Made by a program: the position numbers and the translations under genes
Source: Planctomycetaceae bacterium
GTDB lineage: Bacteria; Planctomycetota; Planctomycetia; Planctomycetales; Planctomycetaceae
Reading direction: 5' to 3'
Assembly (NCBI GenBank): GCA_028284885.1
Contig: JANQQW010000198.1
Coordinates: forward strand, 1 to 34,264
Length of the DNA: 34,264 nucleotides
Part shown: positions 1 to 7,887 of the stretch, piece by piece
Layout of the letters: each line of letters begins with the position of its first letter
Numbering within the stretch: position 1 is the stretch's first letter
Notes under the pieces: generated by a model
Databases searched by the model: none
Told to the model about the DNA's origin: nothing
The model's input: only the letters and a program-made list of their open reading frames with translations

Positions 1-328
1 ACGGCTCCGGGACTCGGACGGGCTCCGCGCCCGGCTGGCCGGGCTGCTGCAGCGGCGGGAGACCGGCGGCCACACGGTGGGCGAGATCTGGCGGAGCCGA
101 CGCGTGAGCTGCCCCAGCCGTTCCGAACTGGGCAGCTACCTGCTCGGCGCGCTCGACCCGGATCGGGCGGCCTACGTCGACTTCCACCTCAACGTGGTCG
201 GCTGCCGGGCCTGTGCGGCGAACGTCGAGGACCTCCGAGCGGCCCAAGCGCCGGGCGACGAGACGACGACCCGGCGGCGACGCTACTTCGAGTCGTCGGC
301 CGGCGGGCTGCCGGGACCGGACGGCTGA
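1..328 (+). CDS. C-terminal part of a planctomycete-type protein with a Cys/His finger (5' end outside window)
   Basis: The frame is open from base 2 to a TGA ending at 328, so only about 108 C-terminal residues are seen. The visible part begins with an Arg/Leu-rich helix-like stretch, followed by 'EIWRSRRVSCPSRSELGSYL' and then 'FHLNVVGCRACAANVEDL', a H-x5-C-x2-C arrangement resembling the zinc-binding finger of anti-sigma proteins. From memory, this arrangement recurs in planctomycete proteins annotated as hypothetical or sigma-related. That is recollection, not a search. The last residues after the finger are polar and Arg-rich, and probably disordered. The gene meets the convergent hydrolase gene tail to tail, and the two coding ends overlap by 46 bases (283-328). 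Base 77 offers an internal in-frame start, but the frame is coding-like upstream of it, so the true start should lie left of the window. The function is not established. Confidence 0.6.
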   Translation, partial: RLRDSDGLRARLAGLLQRRETGGHTVGEIWRSRRVSCPSRSELGSYLLGALDPDRAAYVDFHLNVVGCRACAANVEDLRAAQAPGDETTTRRRRYFESSAGGLPGPDG

Positions 329-2145
329 CCCCCCTCGACCGCCGAGGCGTACTCGACCCGGTCCACGAGTCCGCGGTGGCGGGCGACGACCGACTCCAGG
401 CACCGGCGACCCGCGCCGCGGTCGGCGGCGTCCACGAGGACGAGCCGCCGGTCGTCGCTCTCCTCGACGACGATCGCCTTCACGCCCCGCCGTTGGAAGC
501 GAGCCGTCAGCTCCCGCACGAAGCCCGGGTGCCAGCCGGACAGCCGGGCGAGTTCGACGTTCTGGTCGTCTGCCGTGGCGCGGGCCTCCCACGCCTGGCC
601 GGGAAGTTCGTCGCCCGTCACCTCCCACACGAAGTCCCGGTAGCCGGCGAGCGTTCCCGGTCCGCGGTTCACCCAGACCTGGACCCAGTATCGGCCGGGC
701 CTCCAAGGGGTGCCGTGCCAGCGGCCGGTCTCGCCGTCGAACGCCATCCCGTTCGGAAAGGCGAGGTCGCCCGACCGCGTGACGAACGGGACGAGATCGC
801 CCTGCATCAGCCAGTGAGCCTCCTCGGCGTCGGAGGTGAACCGCAACTCGTACGGCTTGCCCGTGCGGCCGGGGGGCAGCGTCTTCGGACCCGTGACCCG
901 TGGAGCCTCGGGACCGGTGACGAAACGTGCGACGTTCGTCCCGCTGCGACGGTGGTCCGGGTGCGTCGCGAACGCCTTCACGACGGTCTCCTTCGAGATG
1001 CGGAACCCCTTCTCGAAAACGGGGCTCTGCTCGTTCGGCTCGCTGCCGTCGGTCGTGTAGTGAACCGTGCTGCCGGGCGGTCCGACGAGCGAGACCTCGA
1101 CCGTCTCCTCGAACACGCGTGGCGACGGGTGGATCTCGGGCGTCGGGAGACGATGGTCTTCGACGAGATTCCGGCGGAAGAAGTCGACGACGAGTTCGCC
1201 GAGTGGCTGCTCGGGTCCGTCGCCCGTGCGGGCGAGCGCCTCGGGAGCCCGCTTCGCGTCCCGGCCGTAGAACGGCGGCACGTGGACGGCCTTGCCGCGA
1301 AACCGCTCGGCCGTCATCTGGGCGAGTTCCACCCGGTCGTCCACCCCCGCTTCGACGACGGCCTCCCAGAACTTCGGCTGGTACCCGGCTCCGACCCACT
1401 TTTGGACGGGCGGGTTGTGGGGCTTCAGGAACCGGAGGTGGTGGTCGAAGTCGAACGCGAGGGCCGAGACGCCGCCGTGCACGCCGGCCCAGCCGGGGGC
1501 GGGGCTCCGCATCGGCCGCAACCAGTTGTCGTGGTGGTCCGGGTTCTTGACGGGCATCCGCCAGCCCCGTGCGCGGAGGTCGTGGGTGGTGACGGCGTTG
1601 CCGTTGTTCACGCGAAGCAGGTCTCCGTTCCCGACCGACGCGGACGAGATGAGCCAGCCGCCGGCCGAGATCCCGTACGCACCGACGCGGAGCGGGTCGA
1701 CGCGGTACGTCTTCGCCTCGCGGCGGAGGAAGCGAATCGAGTCGTGGAAGTCCCACCAGACCTGCGGGAAGATCCCCTTCTTCTGCAGGATGTAGTTGAG
1801 CGAGACGACGACGAAGCCCTCGTCGAGCAGTCGCCGGGCGAGTTGGGCGTTGTCGCCGCCGAACCGCTTCGACCCGCCGCCGTACCCGCCGCCGTGGACG
1901 TAGACGACGGTGGGGAACGGCCCGTCGCCGGGCGGGACGAAGACGTCGAGCGTCATCTCCGTGTCGCCCCGCTCGCCGGCGTTCCCGGTGTACCGCCACT
2001 CCGGCAGGTACCGGACCTCGAAGTGCTCGGTCACGCCTTCGACGCGGAGCGAGCGTACGTGGGGGCGTTCGTCGGCGAAGGCGACGGTGGCCGAGCCGAC
2101 GAGGACGAGAAGCGTGGTCGCGAGCCGGAGCGAAGAGCCGTGCAC
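283..2145 (-). CDS. Secreted alpha/beta hydrolase (BD-FAE/carboxylesterase-like) with HEX_C-like and Ig-like C-terminal modules
   Basis: The predicted protein has 620 residues. A GTG start at 2145 is chosen because it opens directly on a signal peptide (hydrophobic 'LATTLLVLVGSATVAFA', then 'DE') and lies 20 bases after the upstream stop. The much longer open frame upstream of it is the antisense of the neighbouring gene's reading frame. The hydrolase core shows the oxyanion-hole motif 'HGGG' near residue 86 and the nucleophile elbow 'GISAGG' with Ser160, as in esterases acting on acetylated or feruloylated sugars. The acid and histidine partners cannot be placed with certainty. Residues about 335-410 ('TVHYTTDGSEP') resemble the chitobiase/beta-hexosaminidase C-terminal domain, and 415-500 ('GKPYELRFTSDAEEAHW') resemble a putative Ig (He_PIG) domain. 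The last 100 residues are not recognised. It is the last gene of a four-gene minus-strand run of exported proteins. Esterase activity on plant or algal polymers is inference. Confidence 0.8.
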   Translation of the reverse strand: MHGSSLRLATTLLVLVGSATVAFADERPHVRSLRVEGVTEHFEVRYLPEWRYTGNAGERGDTEMTLDVFVPPGDGPFPTVVYVHGGGYGGGSKRFGGDNAQLARRLLDEGFVVVSLNYILQKKGIFPQVWWDFHDSIRFLRREAKTYRVDPLRVGAYGISAGGWLISSASVGNGDLLRVNNGNAVTTHDLRARGWRMPVKNPDHHDNWLRPMRSPAPGWAGVHGGVSALAFDFDHHLRFLKPHNPPVQKWVGAGYQPKFWEAVVEAGVDDRVELAQMTAERFRGKAVHVPPFYGRDAKRAPEALARTGDGPEQPLGELVVDFFRRNLVEDHRLPTPEIHPSPRVFEETVEVSLVGPPGSTVHYTTDGSEPNEQSPVFEKGFRISKETVVKAFATHPDHRRSGTNVARFVTGPEAPRVTGPKTLPPGRTGKPYELRFTSDAEEAHWLMQGDLVPFVTRSGDLAFPNGMAFDGETGRWHGTPWRPGRYWVQVWVNRGPGTLAGYRDFVWEVTGDELPGQAWEARATADDQNVELARLSGWHPGFVRELTARFQRRGVKAIVVEESDDRRLVLVDAADRGAGRRCLESVVARHRGLVDRVEYASAVEGGQPSGPGSPPADDSK

Positions 2146-2165
2146 GGGGTACTCGCGGTGTGGGG

Positions 2166-3089
2166 TCAGGAGGTGGACTTCAGCGCCTTGCGGACGTCGG
2201 CGACGAACCTCGGGACGGCCTCGTACGGCTCCTCCTTCTCCTCGTACTCCAGCACGAGGTAGCCAGCGTAGTCGGCGTCGCGGAGGATCTTCACGAGGCG
2301 GGCGTAGTCGGCCTGCACGTGCTTGCCGTTCACGCGGGTCGTCACCTTCACCTGGGCGTTCACGGCGTACGGGGCGATGCGGGCGAGTTCGCCGTACGGG
2401 TCGGGCGTGGGGTCGAGATTCGCCGAGTCCCACGTCACGCCGAGCCAGTCGGAGTCGACCGCCTTCAGCACGCGGAGCAGGTAGTCGACGTTCTTGACGA
2501 AGTCGTGGTTCTCGAGCCCCAGCATCACGCCCCGCTTCTCGGCGTACGGCAGGGCGACCTCGAGGTTGGCGACCACGTTCGCGAGCACCTCGTCGTCGCT
2601 CGCCCCCTTCGGCGTGGACTTGCTCGCGAAGACACGGGCGACCGGGGCGCCGAGGTCGCTGAAGTGGTCGATCCACTCGCGGAAGTAGGCGAGGTTCTGC
2701 TTCCCCTCGTCGCTGCCGGGCGGGTGGCCGAAGTTGTTCCCCATGGCCGCGGCGGCGACGTCGAGCCCGAGCAGGTGCGCCCGGCGGCGGATGGCGTTCA
2801 ACCGCGCGGGTTTGACCGGTCGCTCGAAGAAGTAGGACGTCAGCTCGACCCCTTCGAGGCCGAGTTCGGCGCAGTAGTCGAGGAAGCCGAGCATCGTCTG
2901 CTCGCCCTCCTTCTCCTTCCCCCACTGCCAGTGCATGTGCTGGCGAAGCGAGTAGGACGTGAGCGCGAGCCCCTTGATGCGGGGGTTGACCCGCTGGAAC
3001 GGTTCGACGGCTGCAGCCTTGCCGGCGAACCCGGCCAGGGCAGCGGCGGACGCGGACTGGAGGAAACGGCGACGGTCGAGCGAGTGCAT
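2166..3089 (-). CDS. Twin-arginine exported sugar phosphate isomerase/epimerase-like TIM-barrel protein
   Basis: The predicted protein has 307 residues. The ATG at 3089 is preceded six bases upstream by a clear GGAGG, and it opens a textbook twin-arginine signal ('LDRRRFLQSASAAALAG'). An upstream in-frame ATG at 3170 is therefore not used. The body reads as a xylose-isomerase-like/AP-endonuclease-2 TIM barrel: 'GLENHD' and 'VTWDSANLD' carry the expected Glu and Asp metal ligands, and 'YLVLEYEEKEEP' carries a C-terminal Glu. The usual strand-6 His motif appears as 'NAQVKV', so one ligand may be replaced by Gln. Family members isomerise or epimerise sugars or oxidise polyols using a divalent metal. 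Planctomycetes commonly export such proteins. The substrate is unknown. It lies 20 bases upstream of the hydrolase gene and 195 bases after the propeller gene, separated from the latter by repeat DNA. Confidence 0.85.
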   Translation of the reverse strand: MHSLDRRRFLQSASAAALAGFAGKAAAVEPFQRVNPRIKGLALTSYSLRQHMHWQWGKEKEGEQTMLGFLDYCAELGLEGVELTSYFFERPVKPARLNAIRRRAHLLGLDVAAAAMGNNFGHPPGSDEGKQNLAYFREWIDHFSDLGAPVARVFASKSTPKGASDDEVLANVVANLEVALPYAEKRGVMLGLENHDFVKNVDYLLRVLKAVDSDWLGVTWDSANLDPTPDPYGELARIAPYAVNAQVKVTTRVNGKHVQADYARLVKILRDADYAGYLVLEYEEKEEPYEAVPRFVADVRKALKSTS

Positions 3090-3153
3090 GTCATTCCTCC
3101 GAGCACGTGGAAGCGACAACTCCGTGGGACGGGTCTTCCATCCGCCCGGTTGG

Positions 3154-3237
3154 GAACCGCGGATGAACACGGATCAACGCGGGTTCCAACTCCGCTGCGT
3201 CTTCCGATCCGAGTCTATCTGCGTTCATCCGTGGTTC
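3154..3237. repeat. Imperfect inverted repeat, dispersed planctomycete-type intergenic element
   Basis: The arms 3154-3174 and 3217-3237 are 21 bases each and complementary with three mismatches. They are separated by a 42-base centre. The arm core reads 'CGGATGAAC' on the plus strand and 'GTTCATCCG' on the other side. It lies between the propeller gene and the TIM-barrel gene of one operon-like run. From memory, sequences of this kind recur in planctomycete intergenic DNA and are often mis-annotated as short proteins. The window itself has one copy only, so the repetitive nature is recollection. Confidence 0.6.
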
Positions 3238-3264
3238 TTCATGCCCTCCATCCGGAGCGGGCTT

Positions 3265-3285
3265 GGACGGATTGGAAATCCGTCC
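3265..3285. repeat. Perfect 9-bp stem hairpin abutting the propeller gene stop codon
   Basis: GGACGGATT (3265-3273) and AATCCGTCC (3277-3285) form a perfect stem with a three-base loop. On the minus strand the TAG stop (3287-3285) of the propeller gene runs straight into the hairpin and shares base 3285 with it. There is no T-run, so it is not a classical terminator. It could still stabilise the mRNA 3' end or be part of a dispersed repeat that created the stop. Confidence 0.65.
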
Positions 3286-4826
3286 TACGACCTTTCCGTG
3301 GGCAACTTGTTGAGGGTGTAGTATGCCTGCGGGTGCAGGAGCGGCAGGCCGTCGGCGTTGCGGACGCCGTCGGCCCGGAGTTCGTGGACCCAGTAGGTCT
3401 CCAGCCCCTCGATCGTGAGGCGGACCGACTTGTTGTCCTTCCCGACGACCGCCTTGGTGACCGCGAGGTCCTTCGTGCCGCGAGGCTTGTCGCCGTAGCC
3501 GGCGTGGTAGTGGTAGAACCAGGTCTTCATGGAGTAGGAGTTCGGGTCGCCGGCCGTCTTCGGGTCGACCGGTTGCGTGAAGGTCAGCTCGAAGCCGTCG
3601 GGCTTCGCTCGCATCTCGTGCATCTCGAAGGGGGTCTTGCCGGTCCAGACCATCCGTTCGAGACCGTAGGGCCGCTTGCCGCCACCCCAACCACGGCTGC
3701 TGCCGGCCGCGAACAGCGACCCGTCCTTGCCCCACGTCATGCGGAGGACGGGCGGGGTGAGGCCGCTGCGGAACGGGAAGACGGCCCCTTGGTACTCGCC
3801 GCCCACCTTCTCCAGGTAGCACCGCATGACGAGGGCGTTCGAGAGGTCGCCGACGAACGTCTGGCCGGCGAACGGGCCGAACTTGCCGCCGGTGGTGTCG
3901 CAGAGGACGTCGGTCTGCGAGCGGCCCATCTGCGGGTAGGGGAACCAGATGGCCGGGGCGCGGAGCTCGGGGTTCTTCTCCATCGCCTCCCGCCACGGTA
4001 CGCCGCGGACGGGCCAGTCCTTCGTGTCGGGCTTCTTGAAGGGGGACTCCGGCAGGTCGACGGAGTTGAGGCCCTCGGTCTGGCCGTGGAAGCCGGGGAC
4101 GAGGTGGCTGAGCTTGCCGACCGCGACGTGGTCGCCTTGGTTGTCGGTGAAGAACATCTCGCCTTCGCAGTTGGTGCCGAGCCCGGCCGGCGACCGCAGA
4201 CCGGGGGCGAGGGGCGTCATCTTGCCCTTGGGGTCGATGGTGACGGCCCAGCCTCGCCAGTGGGCGGCCGACTCCTGCCCGCCGCCGAACGGCCGGTTGA
4301 GCGTGATCCACAGGTTGCCGTCCTTCCCCTGCTTCGGGCCGAAGGCGTACTCGTGGTAGCTGCCGCTAATCTCCCACTCGCCGCCGAACCGTTCGACGAG
4401 GTCGAATCGGTCGTCCCCGTCCTCGTCGACGAGCCGCGTCAGCTCGGCCCGCTGGGCACTGTAGAGGCCCTTCGGAAAACCCTTCGGGTCACGGAGCAGG
4501 CCGAGCGGTTCGTGCAGGCCGAAGATCATCTGCGTGTACTTCACGACGTTCTTCGCGTCCTGCTTCTCCTTCGGGTCGGGCAGGACGGGAGCGTCGGCGT
4601 AGACGTTGTCGACGACCCAGATCTCGCCGCGGCGGGTGCAGACGGCGAGGCGGGTCTTCGCGTCGTCCAGCCACTCCAGGCCACTCGCCTCCAGGACGAG
4701 GTCCTCCGGCAGCGGGAACGTGACGAGCTTGTAGTAGTCCGCCTCGGTCGGCTTCGGCTGCGCGAGGGCGGCGGGAGCGGAGAGGAGGGTCGCGAGGCAC
4801 GCGAGAAGCAGGAAACGGGCAGGCAT
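3285..4826 (-). CDS. Secreted beta-propeller protein, sorbosone/glucose dehydrogenase-like (PVC type), no heme motif
   Basis: The predicted protein has 513 residues. The ATG at 4826 opens a signal peptide ('MPARFLLLACLATLLSAPAA', then 'LAQ'), with a weak GAGG about six bases upstream. The long open frame beyond it is a shadow of the cytochrome gene. Repeated blade-like stretches such as 'YHEYAFGPKQGKDGNLWI', 'GTNCEGEMFFTDNQGDHV' and 'MTWGKDGSLFAAGSSRGWGG' match the PVC-lineage 'membrane-bound dehydrogenase' propellers related to soluble glucose and L-sorbosone dehydrogenases. No CxxCH is present, so any electrons would have to leave through another protein. The penta-heme cytochrome encoded 59 bases upstream is the obvious candidate partner. 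Residues 370-513 form a C-terminal extension that may be a separate beta domain. The substrate and cofactor (PQQ or none) are unknown. Confidence 0.8.
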   Translation of the reverse strand: MPARFLLLACLATLLSAPAALAQPKPTEADYYKLVTFPLPEDLVLEASGLEWLDDAKTRLAVCTRRGEIWVVDNVYADAPVLPDPKEKQDAKNVVKYTQMIFGLHEPLGLLRDPKGFPKGLYSAQRAELTRLVDEDGDDRFDLVERFGGEWEISGSYHEYAFGPKQGKDGNLWITLNRPFGGGQESAAHWRGWAVTIDPKGKMTPLAPGLRSPAGLGTNCEGEMFFTDNQGDHVAVGKLSHLVPGFHGQTEGLNSVDLPESPFKKPDTKDWPVRGVPWREAMEKNPELRAPAIWFPYPQMGRSQTDVLCDTTGGKFGPFAGQTFVGDLSNALVMRCYLEKVGGEYQGAVFPFRSGLTPPVLRMTWGKDGSLFAAGSSRGWGGGKRPYGLERMVWTGKTPFEMHEMRAKPDGFELTFTQPVDPKTAGDPNSYSMKTWFYHYHAGYGDKPRGTKDLAVTKAVVGKDNKSVRLTIEGLETYWVHELRADGVRNADGLPLLHPQAYYTLNKLPTERS

Positions 4827-4885
4827 GTTGGCCTCGTTGGGACGAGTGGTTGCGTTGGGTTCGAGGGGTGGGTCGCTCGGCGGGG

Positions 4886-7729
4886 TCACCAGACGAGATC
4901 GACGACGACGGTCGCCTGGTAGCTGCCGTCCTTCGCCTTCTCGAAGCGGACCGGCACGAGCAGCCGCGACGTGTCCCCCTCGGGCCGCAGGAAGGCGGGG
5001 GCGGACGACTCGACGGCGTAGGTCCGCTGGTCGTCGACGGTGAACTTTCCGTCCTCCTCGACGATCTGGCCGACGTCGAGCATCAGGTGCAGGTTCTCGA
5101 CCGGCTCCTTCGTGGTCAGCTCGAAGGTCCGCTTCAGCAGGCCGCCCTCGGCGGTGAACCCGGCCGTCGGCTTCTCGCTGATCTCGACTCCTTTGAACTC
5201 GTACATGAAGGTCGGGTTCCGGTCCTCGTCGAAGCGGTAACCCTTGAACTCCCAGCCCTCGGGCGTGCGGGTCGAGCCGCGCCCGCCCTTCTTGGGGAGG
5301 TCCTTCGGCCACGGGTCGCCGCCGCTCTCGAGGACGGCGAAGGTGGGGCCGTCGGGCATCTTCACCACGTCGCTGCCGTCCGGCACCTTGACGTACTGGC
5401 CGGCCCGGCCCTCCCACGTCTCGCGGGTCCCGACGAAGTCGCCGCTCCAGGCGATCACGCTCTTCACGCGGTTCGTGTCGAACCCGAAGTTGACCCGTTG
5501 GCGGTAGCCGACGAGCACGGTGTGGGCGCCGACCTGGTCGACGAACGTGCGGAAGGTGATCGGCTCGCCGGACGGGACGAGGCGGGCGCCGTCCTCGGGC
5601 GACAGGCCGAACGGGATGCCGCCGCGACGACCGGCTGCGAGGTAGGCCCAGATCGCGTCGATCTGGGCGCCGACGTCGCCCCCCTGGACGTTCTCGAACG
5701 GCGTCTTGCCGTTCGGGAAGGGGGTGGGCATGCGGGTGCCGGGCCGCAGCTGCTGCGGGTCGCGGATGAGGTGGGCGAACCACTCCGGCTTGATCCGCTG
5801 GCTGACGGTCAGCAGGTCGAGCCCCTCGGCCCCGGGCAGCCGGTTGCCGCCCCAGGCGTGGCAGTTGATGCAGACGAGCCCCTTCTTCCCGACGAGCGTG
5901 CGGCCGTCGTCGACGAGCTTGGGGGTGAACTTCACGGCCGCGTGGGCCGGGATCTTGCCGGCGTCGGCCGCGCGGAAGGCGGCGGGCAGGTGGGCGACGT
6001 TCTTCTCGCCGAACAACGGCATTCGCGTGGCCATGTAGGTGCGGTTCCGAACGCCCTGCTGCAGGAAGGCGGCGAAGCCCTCGTCCGTCAGCTTCGCCCC
6101 CACCTCGTTGACGGCGGGCGGCATCCGGCCCTCGTCGCCGAAGTCGACGACGACCTCGTACTGGAAGAAGTCGGCCCGGCTGACGTCCGGCCCGCCTCGC
6201 TTCTCCCGTTGGTGGCAGGCGTAGCAGTTGAAGCGGGTCATCGTGTGCCGGACGACGTCCGCGGCGGCGACCTCGGCCTCCGGCTTCGCCTGGAGCGCGG
6301 CGAGCGTCTTCTGCATCGCCTTCTTCTGCTCGGCGGTCGCGAAGTACTTCGGCAGCGCCTTCGGCACGCTTTCGCCCAGGCAGCCGGCCGGCTCGTCGGA
6401 CTTCAGTTCCAACAGCGGCTTGGAGACGACCGTGTATCGCGGCTCACCGATGTCGTGGCAGCTCGCACACCCGAGTTTCGTGAACTGCTGCTTCCCCGTC
6501 GCGGCGAGGGCCGGGTCGACTGTGAAGTCGACGACCCCCTCGGGGATCATGGCGGCGGTGGAGTGGAGCAGCAGGCCCTCGGGGATGTTGCCCCGCTTGC
6601 CACCGGGGGGCTGCCAGTTGACGGTCAGTTCGTGCCCGCCGCCGACCTGGGCGAAGCCGACCTCGAAGGTGTGCTTCCCCTTCTTCAGGTTGATCTTGCC
6701 GGTCTTCTCGACCGGCGGGTGTACGCCGTTGTTGTTCACGACGACCTGCCCGTCGACGGTCAGCGTGCTGGCGTCGTCGGACTTGGTCCAGAACCGGTAC
6801 TCGCCGTCGGCCGGGACGTCGATGATGCCGCTGAACCGCAGGGCGAAGTTGCTCCCCAGTTGCTGGCCGTTCACCTTCGCCTGGTTCGACGCGAAGCCCT
6901 TGGCGAACGTCTCGGCGACGGGGGTCAGCTTCTCGAAGTCCGGAACGTTGTCGTAGCTGCCCTTGTAGATCGCGAGGTCGAGGCCGACACCCGAGGCCGA
7001 CTCGTCCTCGTCGTACTGGTCCCGGAGCAGGTAGCTGGCGATGAAGGCCGCCTCGCCGGCGGTCATCTTCGTGCGGGGCATCCAGCCGGACGGCCGTGAG
7101 TGCAGCGGGTTCTGCAGGAACTCCGTGAGGCTGGCGACCGTGTACTTCTTGGCGAGCGGCCCGAGCGGGACCGACGGCTTCGCGGGGGCCGTGCCCGGCA
7201 GGCCGAGCTCGGCGAGGTCCTCGGGGTCGAGACCCTTCGGCAGCGTCGACTCGTGCTCCGGCGGTTCGTCGAACGGTGCGTGGCAGGCGACGCAGCCGAC
7301 CGAGTGGTACAGCACGCGGCCGCGGTCGATCTGGGCGAGGCTCGAGCCGGACGCCTTCTGGTCGACCGGTCCGCCGAGCGAGACGAGGTAGTGGGTGAGC
7401 GCCTCGACGGTGGCGGCCCGCTCCTCGGCCGGCAGGCCGTGCAGCAGGTTGGGCATCGTGGTGCCGGGCTTCGCCGCGAGCGGGTCGGCCAGGTAGCTGC
7501 GGAGGTACTGCGGCGTCACCCGCGTGCCGACCTTCGTCAGGATCGGCGGCTGCTTCGACGCGAGCTGCGACTTCGCCGCCCCGGCGTCGTGGCAGGCAAC
7601 GCAGTTCGCGGCCTCCAGTAAAACGTGACCGTCGGTCGGGTCCCAGCCGGCCACCATCACGGGCTCGTCCGCCGCGCGGGCGACGGTCGCGAGCAGCAAC
7701 AACGGAATCACGGACGCAGTACGATGCAT
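4886..7729 (-). CDS. Exported penta-heme cytochrome c with an internal PA14 domain
   Basis: The predicted protein has 947 residues. The ATG at 7729 follows GAGGA by four bases and opens a signal peptide ('VIPLLLLATVARA'). Five CxxCH heme sites are visible, at residues 43-47, 146-150, 421-425, 502-506 and 620-624. The first domain also shows 'PGTTMPN' (Met92), the usual distal ligand of class I cytochrome c. Residues about 276-392 form a PA14-type module ('YRFWTKSDDASTLTVDGQVV'), a carbohydrate-binding beta fold. The last 230 residues are a beta-rich domain without heme. Such giant cytochromes are typical of planctomycetes and verrucomicrobia and are presumed to sit in the periplasm, taking electrons from partner dehydrogenases. 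It is the first gene of the minus-strand run and is divergent from the sulfatase, with 158 bases between them. The combination of a glycan-binding module and a heme chain suggests sugar oxidation at the surface, but that is inference. Confidence 0.9.
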   Translation of the reverse strand: MHRTASVIPLLLLATVARAADEPVMVAGWDPTDGHVLLEAANCVACHDAGAAKSQLASKQPPILTKVGTRVTPQYLRSYLADPLAAKPGTTMPNLLHGLPAEERAATVEALTHYLVSLGGPVDQKASGSSLAQIDRGRVLYHSVGCVACHAPFDEPPEHESTLPKGLDPEDLAELGLPGTAPAKPSVPLGPLAKKYTVASLTEFLQNPLHSRPSGWMPRTKMTAGEAAFIASYLLRDQYDEDESASGVGLDLAIYKGSYDNVPDFEKLTPVAETFAKGFASNQAKVNGQQLGSNFALRFSGIIDVPADGEYRFWTKSDDASTLTVDGQVVVNNNGVHPPVEKTGKINLKKGKHTFEVGFAQVGGGHELTVNWQPPGGKRGNIPEGLLLHSTAAMIPEGVVDFTVDPALAATGKQQFTKLGCASCHDIGEPRYTVVSKPLLELKSDEPAGCLGESVPKALPKYFATAEQKKAMQKTLAALQAKPEAEVAAADVVRHTMTRFNCYACHQREKRGGPDVSRADFFQYEVVVDFGDEGRMPPAVNEVGAKLTDEGFAAFLQQGVRNRTYMATRMPLFGEKNVAHLPAAFRAADAGKIPAHAAVKFTPKLVDDGRTLVGKKGLVCINCHAWGGNRLPGAEGLDLLTVSQRIKPEWFAHLIRDPQQLRPGTRMPTPFPNGKTPFENVQGGDVGAQIDAIWAYLAAGRRGGIPFGLSPEDGARLVPSGEPITFRTFVDQVGAHTVLVGYRQRVNFGFDTNRVKSVIAWSGDFVGTRETWEGRAGQYVKVPDGSDVVKMPDGPTFAVLESGGDPWPKDLPKKGGRGSTRTPEGWEFKGYRFDEDRNPTFMYEFKGVEISEKPTAGFTAEGGLLKRTFELTTKEPVENLHLMLDVGQIVEEDGKFTVDDQRTYAVESSAPAFLRPEGDTSRLLVPVRFEKAKDGSYQATVVVDLVW

Positions 7730-7887
7730 GGAATCCTCAAGTCGGCCGAGTGACTGGCTGGGCGCGTGGAGGAGGATTGTCGTCAGCGGACCCGCGGTTT
7801 CGCAACGTATCGATGTCAAATTGAACGACGACCGGCGACACTGCGAGTCGCCCACGACGGTCGATCCAACCGGGGAGCCACGCTGAG

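Noticed and set aside
2959..3321. Plus-strand ORF reading through the repeat cluster (contains 'MNTDQRG')
   Set aside because: This peptide is a translation of the dispersed repeat and recurs as a spurious protein in related genomes, from memory. No ribosome-binding site or domain is present.
376..4922. Very long plus-strand open frames (376-2262 and 2160-4922) antisense to the exported-protein operon
   Set aside because: They have no coherent domains, are dominated by Val/Arg/Glu/Pro repeats typical of antisense of GC3-rich genes, and lie wholly opposite genes with clear motifs.
7814..7819. Perfect TTGACA on the minus strand upstream of the cytochrome gene
   Set aside because: The -10 position 17 bases downstream reads CGCGGG, and no other spacing gives an acceptable -10 hexamer.
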